Under the pieces are notes generated by a model that made no database searches, had not been told where the DNA came from, and saw only the letters and a program-made list of their open reading frames with translations. A DNA stretch of 64,000 nucleotides, taken from assembly GCA_019828545.1 (NCBI GenBank), contig JACVRA010000095.1, positions 251,305 to 315,304 of the forward strand, in the 5' to 3' direction. Positions 9,434-20,785 of the stretch are shown here, piece by piece; the stretch's first letter is position 1; each line of letters opens with the position of its first letter. A program made the position numbers and the translations under genes. Source of the stretch: Paracamarosporium sp. OC-R06-R3 (lineage: Eukaryota > Ascomycota > Dothideomycetes > Pleosporales > Didymosphaeriaceae).

Positions 9434-11312
9434 TCAACACACGCTTCGGTGCACACCCTTGTGCATCGGTTGTTTTGCTTTGTGCTTCTGGTGCGAGGGC
9501 AGGCCTGGCGAAGCATGTTGCTTCTACACAAAGATTGAGTCAGCAAAGTTTTGTATCCATAAGAGCGTCTCTTGCGTACCTCGATGCTCTGTGGAACAGG
9601 TTGCCATGCTGCGAGGTCGACGACATCGCTGCTGATCATGCTTTCCGTCACGCTACAAATGTCTGATACCAGGCGGTCAATCATATCTAACGAGAGCGTC
9701 TCGCGAACGACGACGCGAAGAATCTGCGTCTTCTCTTCATTCGGTGGTAGCGGATAGCCTGTATCGTCAGCCAGGTATTATGATCTTTCCAGACGAACTT
9801 ACTCGGGATGATGTACTGCTTCGCCCTCAGCAGGTTGGAAACTGCATCTTCCTTGAGATGAGGATAATCTTTCCTAAATTCATCCGTGAACGTGAAGGCG
9901 ACGACGGGAAGACCGGCATTATAATCGGCACTGTTCTCGCCCGAGTCATATGGGGCTTTGCCCTTCTCATATGTATGGTCACCCTTCTTCCGGTGGATAT
10001 CGCTGATCTGGTTGTTGTTAGCAAGGAATTTTATGTGCGAATTGAGGAGCCTACACAACGATACCAGCCAGTGTGTTCCAATGCTCTTGAAAGAAGTCTC
10101 GCGTTGGCGAGTGTGTTCTCCATTATGGCCCGATAGCCGCTAAATCCAAGGTGAATGAGATTATAGTATTGCGCGATGATTTGGGCACCCGGTCGGCTGA
10201 AGTTTAGAGTGTAGGACTCCTCCGTGCCGCCCAGGTAGTGCAATTCGAAAACGAGATGTTTGGGCAAATAGCTCTCATCTCTCCAGATGATCCATCCAAC
10301 ACCGGCATAGACTAAACCAAACTTATGACCACTGGTATTGATCGACTTGACGCGTGGAAGTTCGAAGTTCCACTTCTGCCCTGCCTTTGCATGGGTGAAA
10401 GGAGCAATGAACCCGCCAGAAGCACCCTACAAAGTCAACGTAATTCAACAAGAGCACCGTTCTGCAACTTACGTCAACATGAATCGGGATGTCTACACCA
10501 GTCTTCTTCTCATACTCGTCGAGAATGTTGCTTATCTCTTCCACAGGCTCGTAATGCCCAGTATATGTCGAGCCCAAAATGACGAATACACCAATGGTGT
10601 TTTCGTCAATATTCTCCTTCACAAGGTCGGGGTTCAATCGGTAGTTAGATTCGGCGGACACTGGCAGGATACGGGCCTCAACTTCAAAGTATCGTGCGAA
10701 CTTTTCCAATGCTACCTGTGCGTTGGAGCCCATAAGGATGTTAGGCTTCGATGTATCCTTTCCTTCTTTCATTCTCTTCTCTTGCCAGCGGCGCTTCATT
10801 GCCAATCCACCAAGGTGGATTGCTTCGCTTGAGCCGGTCGTCGCGGACCCAATCGCCTTCTCGCCTTTCTGTACGCCCCAGAGGTGAGCCATGATGGAAA
10901 CGCATCGACCGTGCATATCCATCATGGCTGGGTACTCATCGGCATCGCTTAAGTTCTTTGACAAGTTCTCAATCATAAGCTGCTCTGCCTCTTTCTCCAT
11001 GTATGTCCCGACAAAGGATGCCAGGTTCAAGCTAGGACGCTGTAGGTGGTTAGCGGAACGGTTCAAATCCAGCTATGTTTCCCTTACTCCATCCAAATCG
11101 AGCTCGTCCTTGAGCAATTGGTGGACGACTTCTGCCGGTGCCCCATCATGAGGAATTTGAAACTTGGATAGCTCTGTCGAGCTCGCATATCGACTGGAAT
11201 ATGGGGTCACATGCGAGACGAAGCGGTCTTTGTTGCGACTAGCTTTGTGAATAGGATGATCGTGCAGCGTCTTGATCAGCTCATCGGGATCAACGTGTCT
11301 GGCGAGAGGCAT
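9434..11312 (-). CDS. gad1: Glutamate decarboxylase, 545 aa
   Basis: This PLP enzyme converts L-glutamate to GABA and CO2 in the cytosol, feeding the GABA shunt. The six exons are 11312-11088, 11039-10473, 10426-10055, 10007-9803, 9758-9580 and 9523-9434, with introns of 44-56 nt; the sum is 1638 nt. Visible motifs include LNLASFVGTYM, the GSATTGSSEAIHLGGLAMKRRW cofactor region, IPIHVD followed across the junction by GASGGFIAPF, and SINTSGHKFG, with the PLP lysine at about residue 299. Beyond these come SDIHRKKGD, SADYNAGLPVVAF and NLLRAKQYIIPSYPLPP. The C-terminus ends MHKGVHRSVC, typical of fungal GADs. Reading through any of the last three introns truncates the protein, so boundaries matter. 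The start at 11312 gives MPLARHVDPDE. Confidence 0.95.
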
Positions 11313-12487
11313 GGTGTATCGCAGTGTTTTGGTACGGTGGTTGCAAAGTCTCAATAGTCGTGAGTGAGCGGGGTTTCGTCCGGAACATCCGGGGCAAGCA
11401 AGCAGTTAATAAAGGCATGTGGGTGATGTAATGTGTGCTTGACGGTGACGGAAGCGCCGGTAGTTGCATAGTGGAATGCATTTCAATAGGTTTTGTGGGA
11501 TACGACTGGGGTTCGAGGCTTGACAAGGCTTGTGAAAGCTTGTATTTGGTGACAATGATGGCTATTGTGGGGCTAGGCACAGATCAGAAGCCAATTGAAA
11601 GACGCCCGGCTTCCGGGGAGCTTCAAAGCTGTGTATGAATATAGCGCGTTGTTACGTGATGGAAAGCTTAGCAGGGTTTGGTCAGCATAAATCAGGTTAT
11701 AAAGACAAGGTTCCACCCGATGAGGCCCCCTCAGCTTGCTGGAACGTCAAATGAGAGCAAATTGTGATGGGAGCGGCATCCACTTGTTGAGAGCTGTAAC
11801 TTGAAAGCGGGATAGAACAGGAACCATGACGCATCTTCGCGCTAATTGGATAGCTCCCGCAAGCTTGCAGGGACCAACATTGATCCGCTCCGCTACGCGC
11901 GGCGCCACGTGACCGTGTCGTTATCGTTCCAGTTGTCATGGGTTCCGTTCGGTAGATAGAACGCTAAAGGAAGATTGGAAGTGTTTACTTTACATCCAGT
12001 CTGTCTAACTCTGCATTCTCTACGGCCATCACTGTTGCCGTGGTCATCGGCGTTATCGAAACCTCAGTGGCCACAGGCTTACCCCTCTTTCGTCATAGGC
12101 GGATCATGGCGTTTGAGCGGCATGCCGAGGAGGATGACGACGCCCTGAAGCCTGGAGTTCGTTGCGCGGCCTCCGCTCAAGAACCAACTGGGGTGCGACT
12201 ATAGATTGCGATCAGAGTGCTCGTTATAGCGGACTGAGAAAAAAAACCACGGATTGCTGTTGTCAATTGTCATCGGTATCGCCTGACTTCATCGTATCAT
12301 CGTATTCTCTCGTATGTGCGTATCCACACATTTCGTCCGTTATTCTTACCCCAGCCGAGTGATCCGCTAAGCACGCACTGCCACGCAGTGGTGGTGTCAT
12401 CGACTGATACACTACTTCAGACCTCCCTCTCCCAATCGAGATTCCTTTTCATCACCTCCGTTGCTTCTGATTTGACTTGCAGCGAAG
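11313..12487. other. Divergent intergenic region, GAD / fasciclin
   Basis: I find no gene in these 1.2 kb. The region must hold the promoters of the two divergent genes. The stretch just before 12488 is C/T-rich, as is common in fungal leaders. Confidence 0.5.
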
Positions 12488-13885
12488 ATGAAGTTCAGCC
12501 AGGTGCTGCCGTTGCTCCCCCTTGCATCAGCCTTTGTCATCACCGAAGCGGACGTCTTCCAAAACATTGAGAAGACTGGAAGAGAAGTTATTGACAAAAC
12601 TCAAAGTGCCTTTGAAAAGACGCAGCATGTTCTTGACGATGCTTTTGCCAAAGCCATTGATGACGTTAAGGATGTAGGTGACAAGGCCTACCACAAAATT
12701 CATGAGACTGGATGCGATGTCGAGTCTTGGTTGGAGGGCTCATCTTTCGAAGAATTCCAAGAAGTCTCTGAAGATCCGGACCACCCGCACCATCCTCCGC
12801 ACGACAAGCCGCCTCACCATGGGCCACCGCATCACGGAAAACCCCATCATCCCCCACATCACGAGAAGCCGAACCAGACGGTGTATGAACTTATCAGTAA
12901 GAGCAAATATACCACCAAGCTGGCGAAGTTGCTAGACGAGTTCCCCGACCTCGTCGACAAGTTGAACAGCACTAAGGCCAACTACACCGTCTTTGCACCT
13001 ACCGATGAGGCTTTTGAAAGGATTCCTAAGCACGGCAAGAAGCCATCAAAGGAGATCCTCGAGAAGGTTCTGTTGTACCACATCAGCGATGGCTTCTATC
13101 CAGCTGGTCGTGTACTGCACTCATACACAATTCCCACTCTGCTTGAGCCCGACAACCTCGGACATAAGCAGCGTCTCACGGTCCGCGTAACCCTCAAGGG
13201 TCCTACCATCAACTTTTACAGCAAACTTGTTGCAGTCAATATCTTCGGCACTAACGGTGTCATTCATGGTGTGAACCACATCATCGTGCCTCCGCCGCAG
13301 GTCGCTACTATCATCGATCTCCTTCCAGGCGAGTTCAGCACCCTCGAGCTCGCTCTCGGCAAGACCGGTCTCTTCGACAAGATCAACAGCACCGATTATC
13401 CTCACAGCGGTGGAACTTTCTTCGCTCCTTCGAACTTCGCGTTTAAGAAGCTTGGTCCCAGGGCTAACGCCTTCCTGTTCAGCCAGTACGGCTTGAAATA
13501 TCTCAAGGCTCTTCTTGAGTATCACATTGTTGTCGACCAGACTTTGTACTCTGATGCGTTTTTCGACCAGTCCGGCGATGACAGCGAGAAGACTGACGAT
13601 TACCGACATTTCCATGTCGATCTACCCACTGTCCTCAAGGACAAGTACTTGTCCGTTGACAGCGCAAGATATGGCCCGTTCATCGAGATCAGGATCAATG
13701 CCTTCTCGCGAGTGACCATCCACGATGGTGTAGCCAGTGATGGCGTCATCCAGGTTGTGTCTGACGTTCTGATTCCGCCAAAGACTGAGGGCGCGAAGCA
13801 GGTCTACTGGACAGGTGATGAGTTGAGCGTCGACGACTTGAAAGAGAGGCTAGCGCCTTTTGTGGACGAAAACCCAGAGTTGTAA
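12488..13885 (+). CDS. Secreted fasciclin (FAS1) protein, two domains, 465 aa
   Basis: This is an intronless gene for an extracellular or cell-surface FAS1 protein; the family mediates adhesion. A signal peptide (MKFSQVLPLLPLASAFVITE) is followed by an amphipathic helical region (residues ~25-95). A His/Pro-rich linker follows at ~97-127, with repeated HHPP, PPHH and GKPHH units. FAS1 domain 1 (about 130-272) contains NYTVFAPTDEAFERIP, YHI and NGVIHGVNHIIVPP. FAS1 domain 2 (about 275-450) contains GGTFFAPSNFAFKKLG, LLEYHIVVDQTLYSDAFF and VASDGVIQVVSDVLIPP. No C-terminal hydrophobic tail is present, so a GPI anchor is unlikely. The ATG at 12488 begins directly with the signal peptide. The His-rich linker may bind metal ions, which is inference. 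Confidence 0.9.
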   Translation: MKFSQVLPLLPLASAFVITEADVFQNIEKTGREVIDKTQSAFEKTQHVLDDAFAKAIDDVKDVGDKAYHKIHETGCDVESWLEGSSFEEFQEVSEDPDHPHHPPHDKPPHHGPPHHGKPHHPPHHEKPNQTVYELISKSKYTTKLAKLLDEFPDLVDKLNSTKANYTVFAPTDEAFERIPKHGKKPSKEILEKVLLYHISDGFYPAGRVLHSYTIPTLLEPDNLGHKQRLTVRVTLKGPTINFYSKLVAVNIFGTNGVIHGVNHIIVPPPQVATIIDLLPGEFSTLELALGKTGLFDKINSTDYPHSGGTFFAPSNFAFKKLGPRANAFLFSQYGLKYLKALLEYHIVVDQTLYSDAFFDQSGDDSEKTDDYRHFHVDLPTVLKDKYLSVDSARYGPFIEIRINAFSRVTIHDGVASDGVIQVVSDVLIPPKTEGAKQVYWTGDELSVDDLKERLAPFVDENPEL

Positions 13886-15334
13886 ATCACGTGAAATGAA
13901 ATTGGATCTTGCAAATGTAGATAGGTGGAGGAATAGGGTTTTTGCCCATAGACTGGAGCACGCTGCGACAGCTTAACAACGTTACGAATGTACGATCCTT
14001 TGAAAGATGAACACCGTGTCCTACTAAATGCTCCATCACGTCTTGCGCACTTCCTCATTGATCTAGACCGCAATTTCCACATCATAAGCGGCCTCGGAGT
14101 GTAACACTGACTCCACATTGCCCGTTCTCAGAAGGGCTAAGTGTGTTGCCTGCAAGCAGGTATAGACAGGCCACGGGCTCTACGTCGCGGTTGCTATCCC
14201 CTTCGTTCGTCCCATACCTTCTTGTTGGGAAGAAGGGAAAAGGATTGTCAAGGACTCGCCGGCTTGTCAGAAAACGCCCGGTGGCCTGCAAGAAGCCTTG
14301 CGCCCGGTTCTCGGAGATGTCCACGATGCCAACTTGATTGTGAACCTTATTGTTTGCCGCCCATATGAAGCTCGGTGCGGTTTTGCAAGGATAGTGCGTC
14401 GTTGCTGGGACCTTGGACCGGTCTGTGCCCTCGTTTCAGGTGTCGATGGGCCGTTTTGTGTGCCCCGCCTGTAAGTCGATCATACAATGCCTGCCGCATA
14501 ACCCGAGATCCCCGCTCGAAGCCAATCGAGCTCTCTGTTGCATTATTACGAAACGTTCCGACGATAAAAGGATGGCATATGATCAAGGATGGGAAAGAAG
14601 AGCGATGAAGGTGTCAAGAGAAGACGTGAAATTTGGCTTTGGCGAATGGATGCGCATTCTTCACCCAGTACCCAATCTAACAGCTCGCCCACACTTCCAT
14701 CTCGCGTGCCTTCCAACCACCAACTTCCCATTCGAAATTTTGGGTTCAGCACGCATGCGCTCTTAGAAGAGTTCGCGAGCGGTAAAGCACCGACGCTATT
14801 TGAGCTGTGCGGCCACGAGGAGGTGACAAGTGCGACTTTCAAACGTGCCTAGCCGCCGTTTCTCTAATGTTCTCTCAGCAGCACAATGTTTCTCACCGCC
14901 TTCCAATGACAATTGGATGGGGTTTCTAGATTCTATATCTCCTGCACATATCGTCGCACAGCTAGGGACAATCATACAGGCACGGATGAGTACGTGACGT
15001 CTCGAACATACCACCCCTGTACGCCATCGCATCCTGCAGGGGGTAATGTGCAGGCCCGTGCATACTCCAATTGAAGTCAAGATCACAAAAATTGTTGCAG
15101 AGCAGTGGGTAGCTGCTTCAGCGAGCCGCTCCTCGCCCGCTATTTGGTTGCCATCTCGCTGTCCGCCTTGGTGTTGTTTCTTTCTGTGCCTGAGCTTTTG
15201 CTCGCTCTCCTCTCCTTCGTTTTCTGATGTTCCTGGGGGTTCACCAGCGATGAGGTGTTGTTGGGGCTGCGGTGGCTATTCTTCCCTTCGTTTCTCATGA
15301 ATGGTGCTGGCATCAAGCCTTTCGCTTCTTCCTA
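13886..15334. other. Intergenic, no supported gene
   Basis: This 1.45 kb stretch contains only short overlapping open frames on both strands (up to about 117 codons). None has a recognisable motif or good splice partner. The last 200 bases are C/T-rich and probably form the leader of the membrane protein that starts at 15335. Confidence 0.5.
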
Positions 15335-17047
15335 ATGGCTTCCTCGCCAGCTGGTATGGCGCAGACGATGCTTAATACTGTCGTTTTAGTCTTCACTCTA
15401 CTTGCTGGTCTCATTGTATTCCTTCGCTTGTTCACCAGAGGACTACTTCTTCACAAAGCAGGCGCTGAGGATGCTTGGATTTCTTTTGCTATGGTGAGTA
15501 TGAATGCACGCCAACTATAGAAGAAGCTAACGTTTCTGGCTAGCTTTTGTCCATTAGCCTTACAGTTGCGATTGCTCTTCAGGTTCAAAATGGATTGGGT
15601 CAACATATTCAAGACTTGACTCCAGCGATGATAACAGACTCGCTAAAGGTGCGCTGGATGCTTGTCTACTATCGCCATAAACTGACCAAACAACTAGGCT
15701 TTTTGGGCCAGTATCTGGACTTACAACCTTGCGCTGACGGCCACCAAAATTTCAATTCTTACGCAGTACCTGCGGGTGTTCCCACTTCCTCGTTTTCGGA
15801 CCGCATGCTTCGTTGTTATGGGTATAGTTTCTGTGTATGGCTTCTGGACTTTATTTGGAAGTATTTTTCTCTGCTTCCCAGTCGCTTTTTTCTGGGACAA
15901 AACCATCCCCAACGGGAAGTGCCTCAACCAGGAAGCGATCTGGTTCACAAACGCTGCGGTGAATATCGCACAGGATGTTATCATTTTGTTCCTCCCAATG
16001 ACTGTGTTGAAAACTCTCGACATACCCCAGAGGCAAAAGAGGGCGCTCATCATCGTGTTCGGACTTGGAGGACTGTAAGTTTACCTTGCGCTAACCTTCC
16101 CCCAAACGCTAATGAAAATCAGGGTGTGCCTTGTGTCCATAATTCGATTGCAGACACTGGTATCTATCTCAAACTCGACGGATCCTACCTTCGACAACCC
16201 TCCAGCAGCTATGCTGTCAGCGATAGAAGCGAACGTAGGTATCATCTGCGCTTGCTTACCTTCTATGCGCCCACTACTGTCCTCGATGATGCCAGCATAC
16301 TTCCCGGACGGCTCGCGATATTCGAATAGTTGGAAACACGATACGGAGCAACCAAAACGTATGCAGCACCACTCCGCAAGCAGTCGACCATATACTGGAA
16401 AACCTAGTCACTCTCGATCTGGCAGTATGACTAGTCAAACATACACACACTCTCGTTCAGCAAGCAGCCATTCTCGATCAAGTAGCACAGGTCGATCGCA
16501 TACCTCCACAGCGCCCGTTCGTCCTCAGTCCAACAGCGCGAACCATTCACGCACGGGAAGCAGGTCCGGTCACTCCCGATCACATAGTAACAGCAGTAAC
16601 CGAAACATACGCACCGACACAGAGCTGCAGCCTCTGTCCGGCTACCGTACCACGCCCCAACTGGTACAATACAACACTTCTCCTCAACTCAACCTCAGCA
16701 ACGGACACCAACATCCCATAAATCCGCTACGCATGTCTCCTTTCAGCCCGTTAATTCCAAGACTACCCCGTCTCCCGGAGAACATGGCTGTCTTCGGGTC
16801 CCTAGAGCCTCCCAAGCGGACGTCCGGGATACAAGAGCGACCAATCCGCATGCCGCTCTTCCACAAGCCGTTGCCAATCACACCCTTACCTGGTCACCAA
16901 AACGCGCCTCAGTACCTGACCACGGAGCAAGACCAAGCCATACTACCGATGATGTTGTCCCCTGGCCTTGTACCCCAACCGCTCAATCTAGGTGCCAAGT
17001 CCCCCCAGCCACTCAACCTAGACGACAGGTCTGCGTACTGGGCATAA
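15335..17047 (+). CDS. Rhodopsin-like fungal integral membrane protein, 521 aa
   Basis: This belongs to the large Pezizomycotina family of seven-helix rhodopsin-domain proteins related to Pth11-type receptors, here without a CFEM domain. The exons are 15335-15493, 15544-15648, 15698-16074 and 16123-17047, with introns of 48-50 nt. The sum is 1566 nt. Helices are visible from residue ~13 (VVLVFTLLAGLIVFL) to ~300. Family motifs include AGAEDAWISFAM, QNGLGQH, FWASIWTYNLALTATKISIL, GKCLNQEAIWFTNAAVNIAQD and FGLGGLVCLVSIIRL. The rest is a Ser/Arg-, Pro- and Gln-rich cytoplasmic tail of about 220 residues with SHSRSGS-like repeats. The splice joins are supported by restored family motifs at each junction. 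The ligand is unknown. Confidence 0.87.
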
Positions 17048-17547
17048 CCTTCCCGACCTCCTTAGCAATTTCTATATGTTTTTTCTTTCCTTATCACGAA
17101 CCCAGCAGATACTTCCATACATGCCTCGGCAGTTTTTGCACTCATTATCTTATACCCCCACGCTCCTTACACGAACCTTTATGACAAAAACGACCTTAGC
17201 TTCCCAGTAGAGGCCGCCAGCTATTTGAATTTGCATATTTTTCTTTATCCACATGCTAGCCGTGTGTTGGCTAGTTCCTTGTTTATACGTTCCGTGGGTT
17301 TGTGGGTGGCGAGGGAGATGCCGCCGCACGTGTAAGATAGAATCGAGAGTGTGTATTATAGTCATCACAATCCAGAAGCGAAGCTCTATAGCTCGCCAGC
17401 TCAGGCACGAACCTGATCATTTGCCATCGACGATGCCATTGACTCGTAATTTGTGATATTCATGCCCCTCTCTACACACCTACCACTCACATTACAATAT
17501 ACAACCCGAGCATTTCTTCTCCCGTGTATGACTAATCTATCCAATCT
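17048..17547. other. Convergent 3' intergenic region
   Basis: The genes at 15335-17047 (+) and 17548-19889 (-) end toward each other here. The 500 bp are AT-rich, with several TATAC and TTTTCTTT stretches suited to 3' end formation. I see no gene. Confidence 0.5.
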
Positions 17548-19889
17548 CTACGTCTTCAAAATCTCCGCCGCAACACCAATCGCATCCGCCGTCTTCCCCA
17601 CCCAATCGCTCGCCGCCGAGAAATCCTTCGCAAACGTAATACTCTCCGTCACGCCCGGGAACGTCACAGGCGCATACCCCGTATCCAGGCCCGGCGCGAA
17701 AATAAGATTCTCGTAGAACTCGCGTCCGGACAGGCCGCCCTGGCTGACGAACCCCTTCGAGAAGTCCCGCGCCTTGTGGTTGACGACGGTGATGAGATCC
17801 GCGTCGTTGGTCGCCACGGCTTGTTGCCGCAGGGCGTTGAATTCCTGGGCGGCGGAGGAAAACGTCTGGATTGCGTCTGTGATAGGCGAGATGTCAATTG
17901 TAGCGTTGGCCGATGCGATCGTGTCGTTTAGTTCTGAGAGATACGATTCTAATTCTGGGACGTAGTCTGCGGGCTCGAGAGGGAGGATTGGGTCTGAGGC
18001 GAGATGGTATGCGAGAAGCGTGAGGTATTGCCCGATGGCCTTGTGCGTTTGGAAACCCGGGTCGCCGAATGTAGCCATCCAGTGGTATGTATCGTAGTTT
18101 GAGTGGTAGTGGTAAATGGGGTCTGTTGCGCCGCCACCGGCGCCCAGGTCAAGCGATGAGATGCCGCCTTTGTGAATGAAGGGCACGTAGTCGGATCCTG
18201 CGCCTAGCACGCCGAATTCACCGGATACGTTTTGCCAGACGTCGTAGAGAGTTTGGGACGCGGAGCCTGGAACTGGGTAGATGACCTTTTTCATTGTTTC
18301 GGTGGCGAGGCTGTGGAGGTCGGGGGTTGCGTCGGTGTAGGGATAGGGACCTGAGACGGCGATGTCCACGTTTAGGTACGAGACGGCTGCTGTCTTGAGC
18401 CAGGGGACGTATTCTTCGACCCATTCTGTGCTGCCGATTGAGCCGTACTCTTCGGCATCCCACGAGGCGAGGATTATTGTGCGTGTGGGCTTCCAGCCGG
18501 TCTGCAACAGTTTGCCAAAGGCTTTGGAGAGCTCGACCAATACTGCAGAACCCGAGTTGGGATCTGACGCCCCACCGACGATCCATGCATCTCTGTGGTT
18601 GCCAATGATGACGACCTCATCCTGATTGGTTCCGTTGATGATACCAATGGCATCCCAAATCGACGTATAGTTTTCCTTCATAACGTTAGAGAGGGCAAGG
18701 CTCGCCCCAGAGCCTACCCCAGTGCTATAGTCAGCTCCGGGAATTGCGCCAACCCATTTAGTACGGTTAACCTCTTCACCGCTCGTGCCGTGACCGTTCA
18801 AAGCCTGCAAAATCGGCTGTGCATCCAGCCAGGATATGGGCAGAGAAGGAATACGAGGAACGTTGTCACTCTTATCTGCTCTTGGCGAGTCTTTCTTCGA
18901 GGCATAGCCAGGCGTTGTGGGATCGCCAGGATAAGTGCTCAAGAATTGCACACTACCTCTCTGAACAGCAGTCGGATTGCGAGCTGGGCCATCAGGATAA
19001 GCAGCGTAGCCATTGGCCTCGGTAATATTGCCGTCGTCGGCGGGGTCCGTAAATGTGATCACACCAAGCATGCCGTTATCTTGGGCGTTTTTTACTTTTA
19101 GACCGCGGAACGGCCCACCGTATCTTGCCAGAGCAATCTTTCCCTCAAGCTCCACACCGAGCTCAATCAGACGGTTGAAGTCTACCTGTTGGCCTCTTCC
19201 GACGTAGACATACTCGGCAGAGGCATTTCCAGATGGTGAATAGCCGTGAAAGGTAGGTATCCGGTTAGGGTAGCTCGTTGCTATAGGTTTGTGTAAGATT
19301 AACATGTATTTGCGAACGAGCCCTGGATATCTTACTGTCGTCCGCTGCCAAGACTGCTTCTTCGAGAGATGGCGTGAATGTGCTACCGTTAGCGTATGTG
19401 AGGATCAAGGAATGTGAGACCGGGTAATTGAGGTAGACGTCTATTCTGATCAGTCAAAGTTTTAACCCAAATATCGTAACGGACTTACAGTATTCTTCGA
19501 GCCTTGATGTAAATCCATTCTCAGCCCACCTGTCAGCCGTCCACTGAGCTATGGTTTCGTTCGTCCCAGCAAGGTGGGCTCCGTGACTGAAGATGAAATG
19601 AGTTCTCGATTTCGTTGTTACATGGGATTCTAAGTTTACTCACGCTGATATAAACAGTCAGCATGTGGTCGTTTTTGATTGTTGTGGACTTACCATAATA
19701 ATATGACCATGTCGATATCGTTGTGTTGTCAAACGAGTTCACCAATATCTGCTCATTTGCATCCAATACTGGTGGGAAGGTAGCATTACTAATCTGTCTC
19801 TTTGCATGTTGATGTGGGTGCCGGGCAATAATTTCTCGCTGGCAAGCATCTACGCCTGTTGCAGCGACAAGAGCCAAAAGTAACTTCAT
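17548..19889 (-). CDS. Secreted M28 metallopeptidase (glutamate carboxypeptidase II-like), 710 aa
   Basis: This is a zinc aminopeptidase/carboxypeptidase of family M28B, with PA and transferrin-receptor-like dimerisation domains. The exons are 19889-19694, a single base at 19644, 19586-19489, 19440-19336 and 19280-17548, summing to 2133 nt. Without the one-base exon the frame fails. With it, the family motif WSYYY-AHGAHLAGTN is restored. A signal peptide (MKLLLALVAATGVDA) marks it as secreted. The PA domain covers roughly 150-330. The catalytic zinc site shows GNHRDAWIVGGASDPNSGSA (His362, Asp373), WDAEEYGS (Glu410/411) and a late YHSNYDTYHW. The dimerisation domain ends in an Ala/Val-rich helix. 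Several N-glycosylation sequons are present. The alternative to the microexon is a nested twin intron with the same mature product. Confidence 0.9.
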
Positions 19890-20785
19890 GATGTGTACAA
19901 ACCCACTAGCATCAGAGGCGTGAGCAAGAAGAAATGCAATCTGACTGGGCTTTATGTATCAATGGTGTGTCGAGAGCCTATAACATGCTTCGGAAAGATA
20001 ACGTCAATAATGGCTATCCTTGTGTCGTTCTGCGGCACGGGGAGCAGACGTAATTGACGCTGCAGAGCACGCATCTTGTGCATTTAGGCAGCGAATGGTA
20101 TACACAATGAGCAAGGACCTCCTGCATCAGGCAGGTGGGAAGAATGCTTGCGCGGGGTGAAGCTTTCTAATATAGCCTTGGCGACGATGATCGCGGAGGG
20201 GCACCTCGATGTGCATACAACTGCGCCATGGGCTCAAGATAGCGATATCATTCCACCGTAGCACGATTATGCTCGGTTCCAATTCTTGATTTTTCACTCC
20301 GCTTTTATCTCATGCTTGCCCTGGTACGAAAGTGGACACGGAGTGAATGGAGGTGTTCAAACTACCTCGGACCAAACGCGGCACATAGGCAGCAGCAAGC
20401 AGGCAAACACGTACGATAGAATAGGTCCGAATGCCGAGCATACACTCGTGTTGGTACCGGTGTTGTCGCGGTGAGACAGCGTATGACGACGTCAGCGTGC
20501 TGCGTTGTGGTGCAGTGTGGTTCGTTGGGAGTTGATGGCGCTAGGCTCCATTCAGCCCCTGGTCTAGCAGTCGGCTGCGGAGCCCGCTGTGCTGCGGATA
20601 AACAACAAACTGTCTGAGGTGGACGACACAGGTAGGTTTGGGGGGATGTACTGACTACTAACATTCACAGGATAGCAAGTAGAGAACAATACGGTTTTTT
20701 TTTTGAGCGATTTCAGCGTCCCTACCGTTTCCAACACTCGTTGCGCTTGCCTTTATGTCCTGGTTGCTGTTTCCTCGTCGCCATC
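19890..20785. other. Divergent intergenic region, M28 / Kar9-like
   Basis: About 0.9 kb without a supported gene. It holds promoters for both flanking genes. A T-run at about 20694-20704 lies shortly before the Kar9-like start. The frame open from 20741 begins with TTG, not ATG. Confidence 0.45.
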
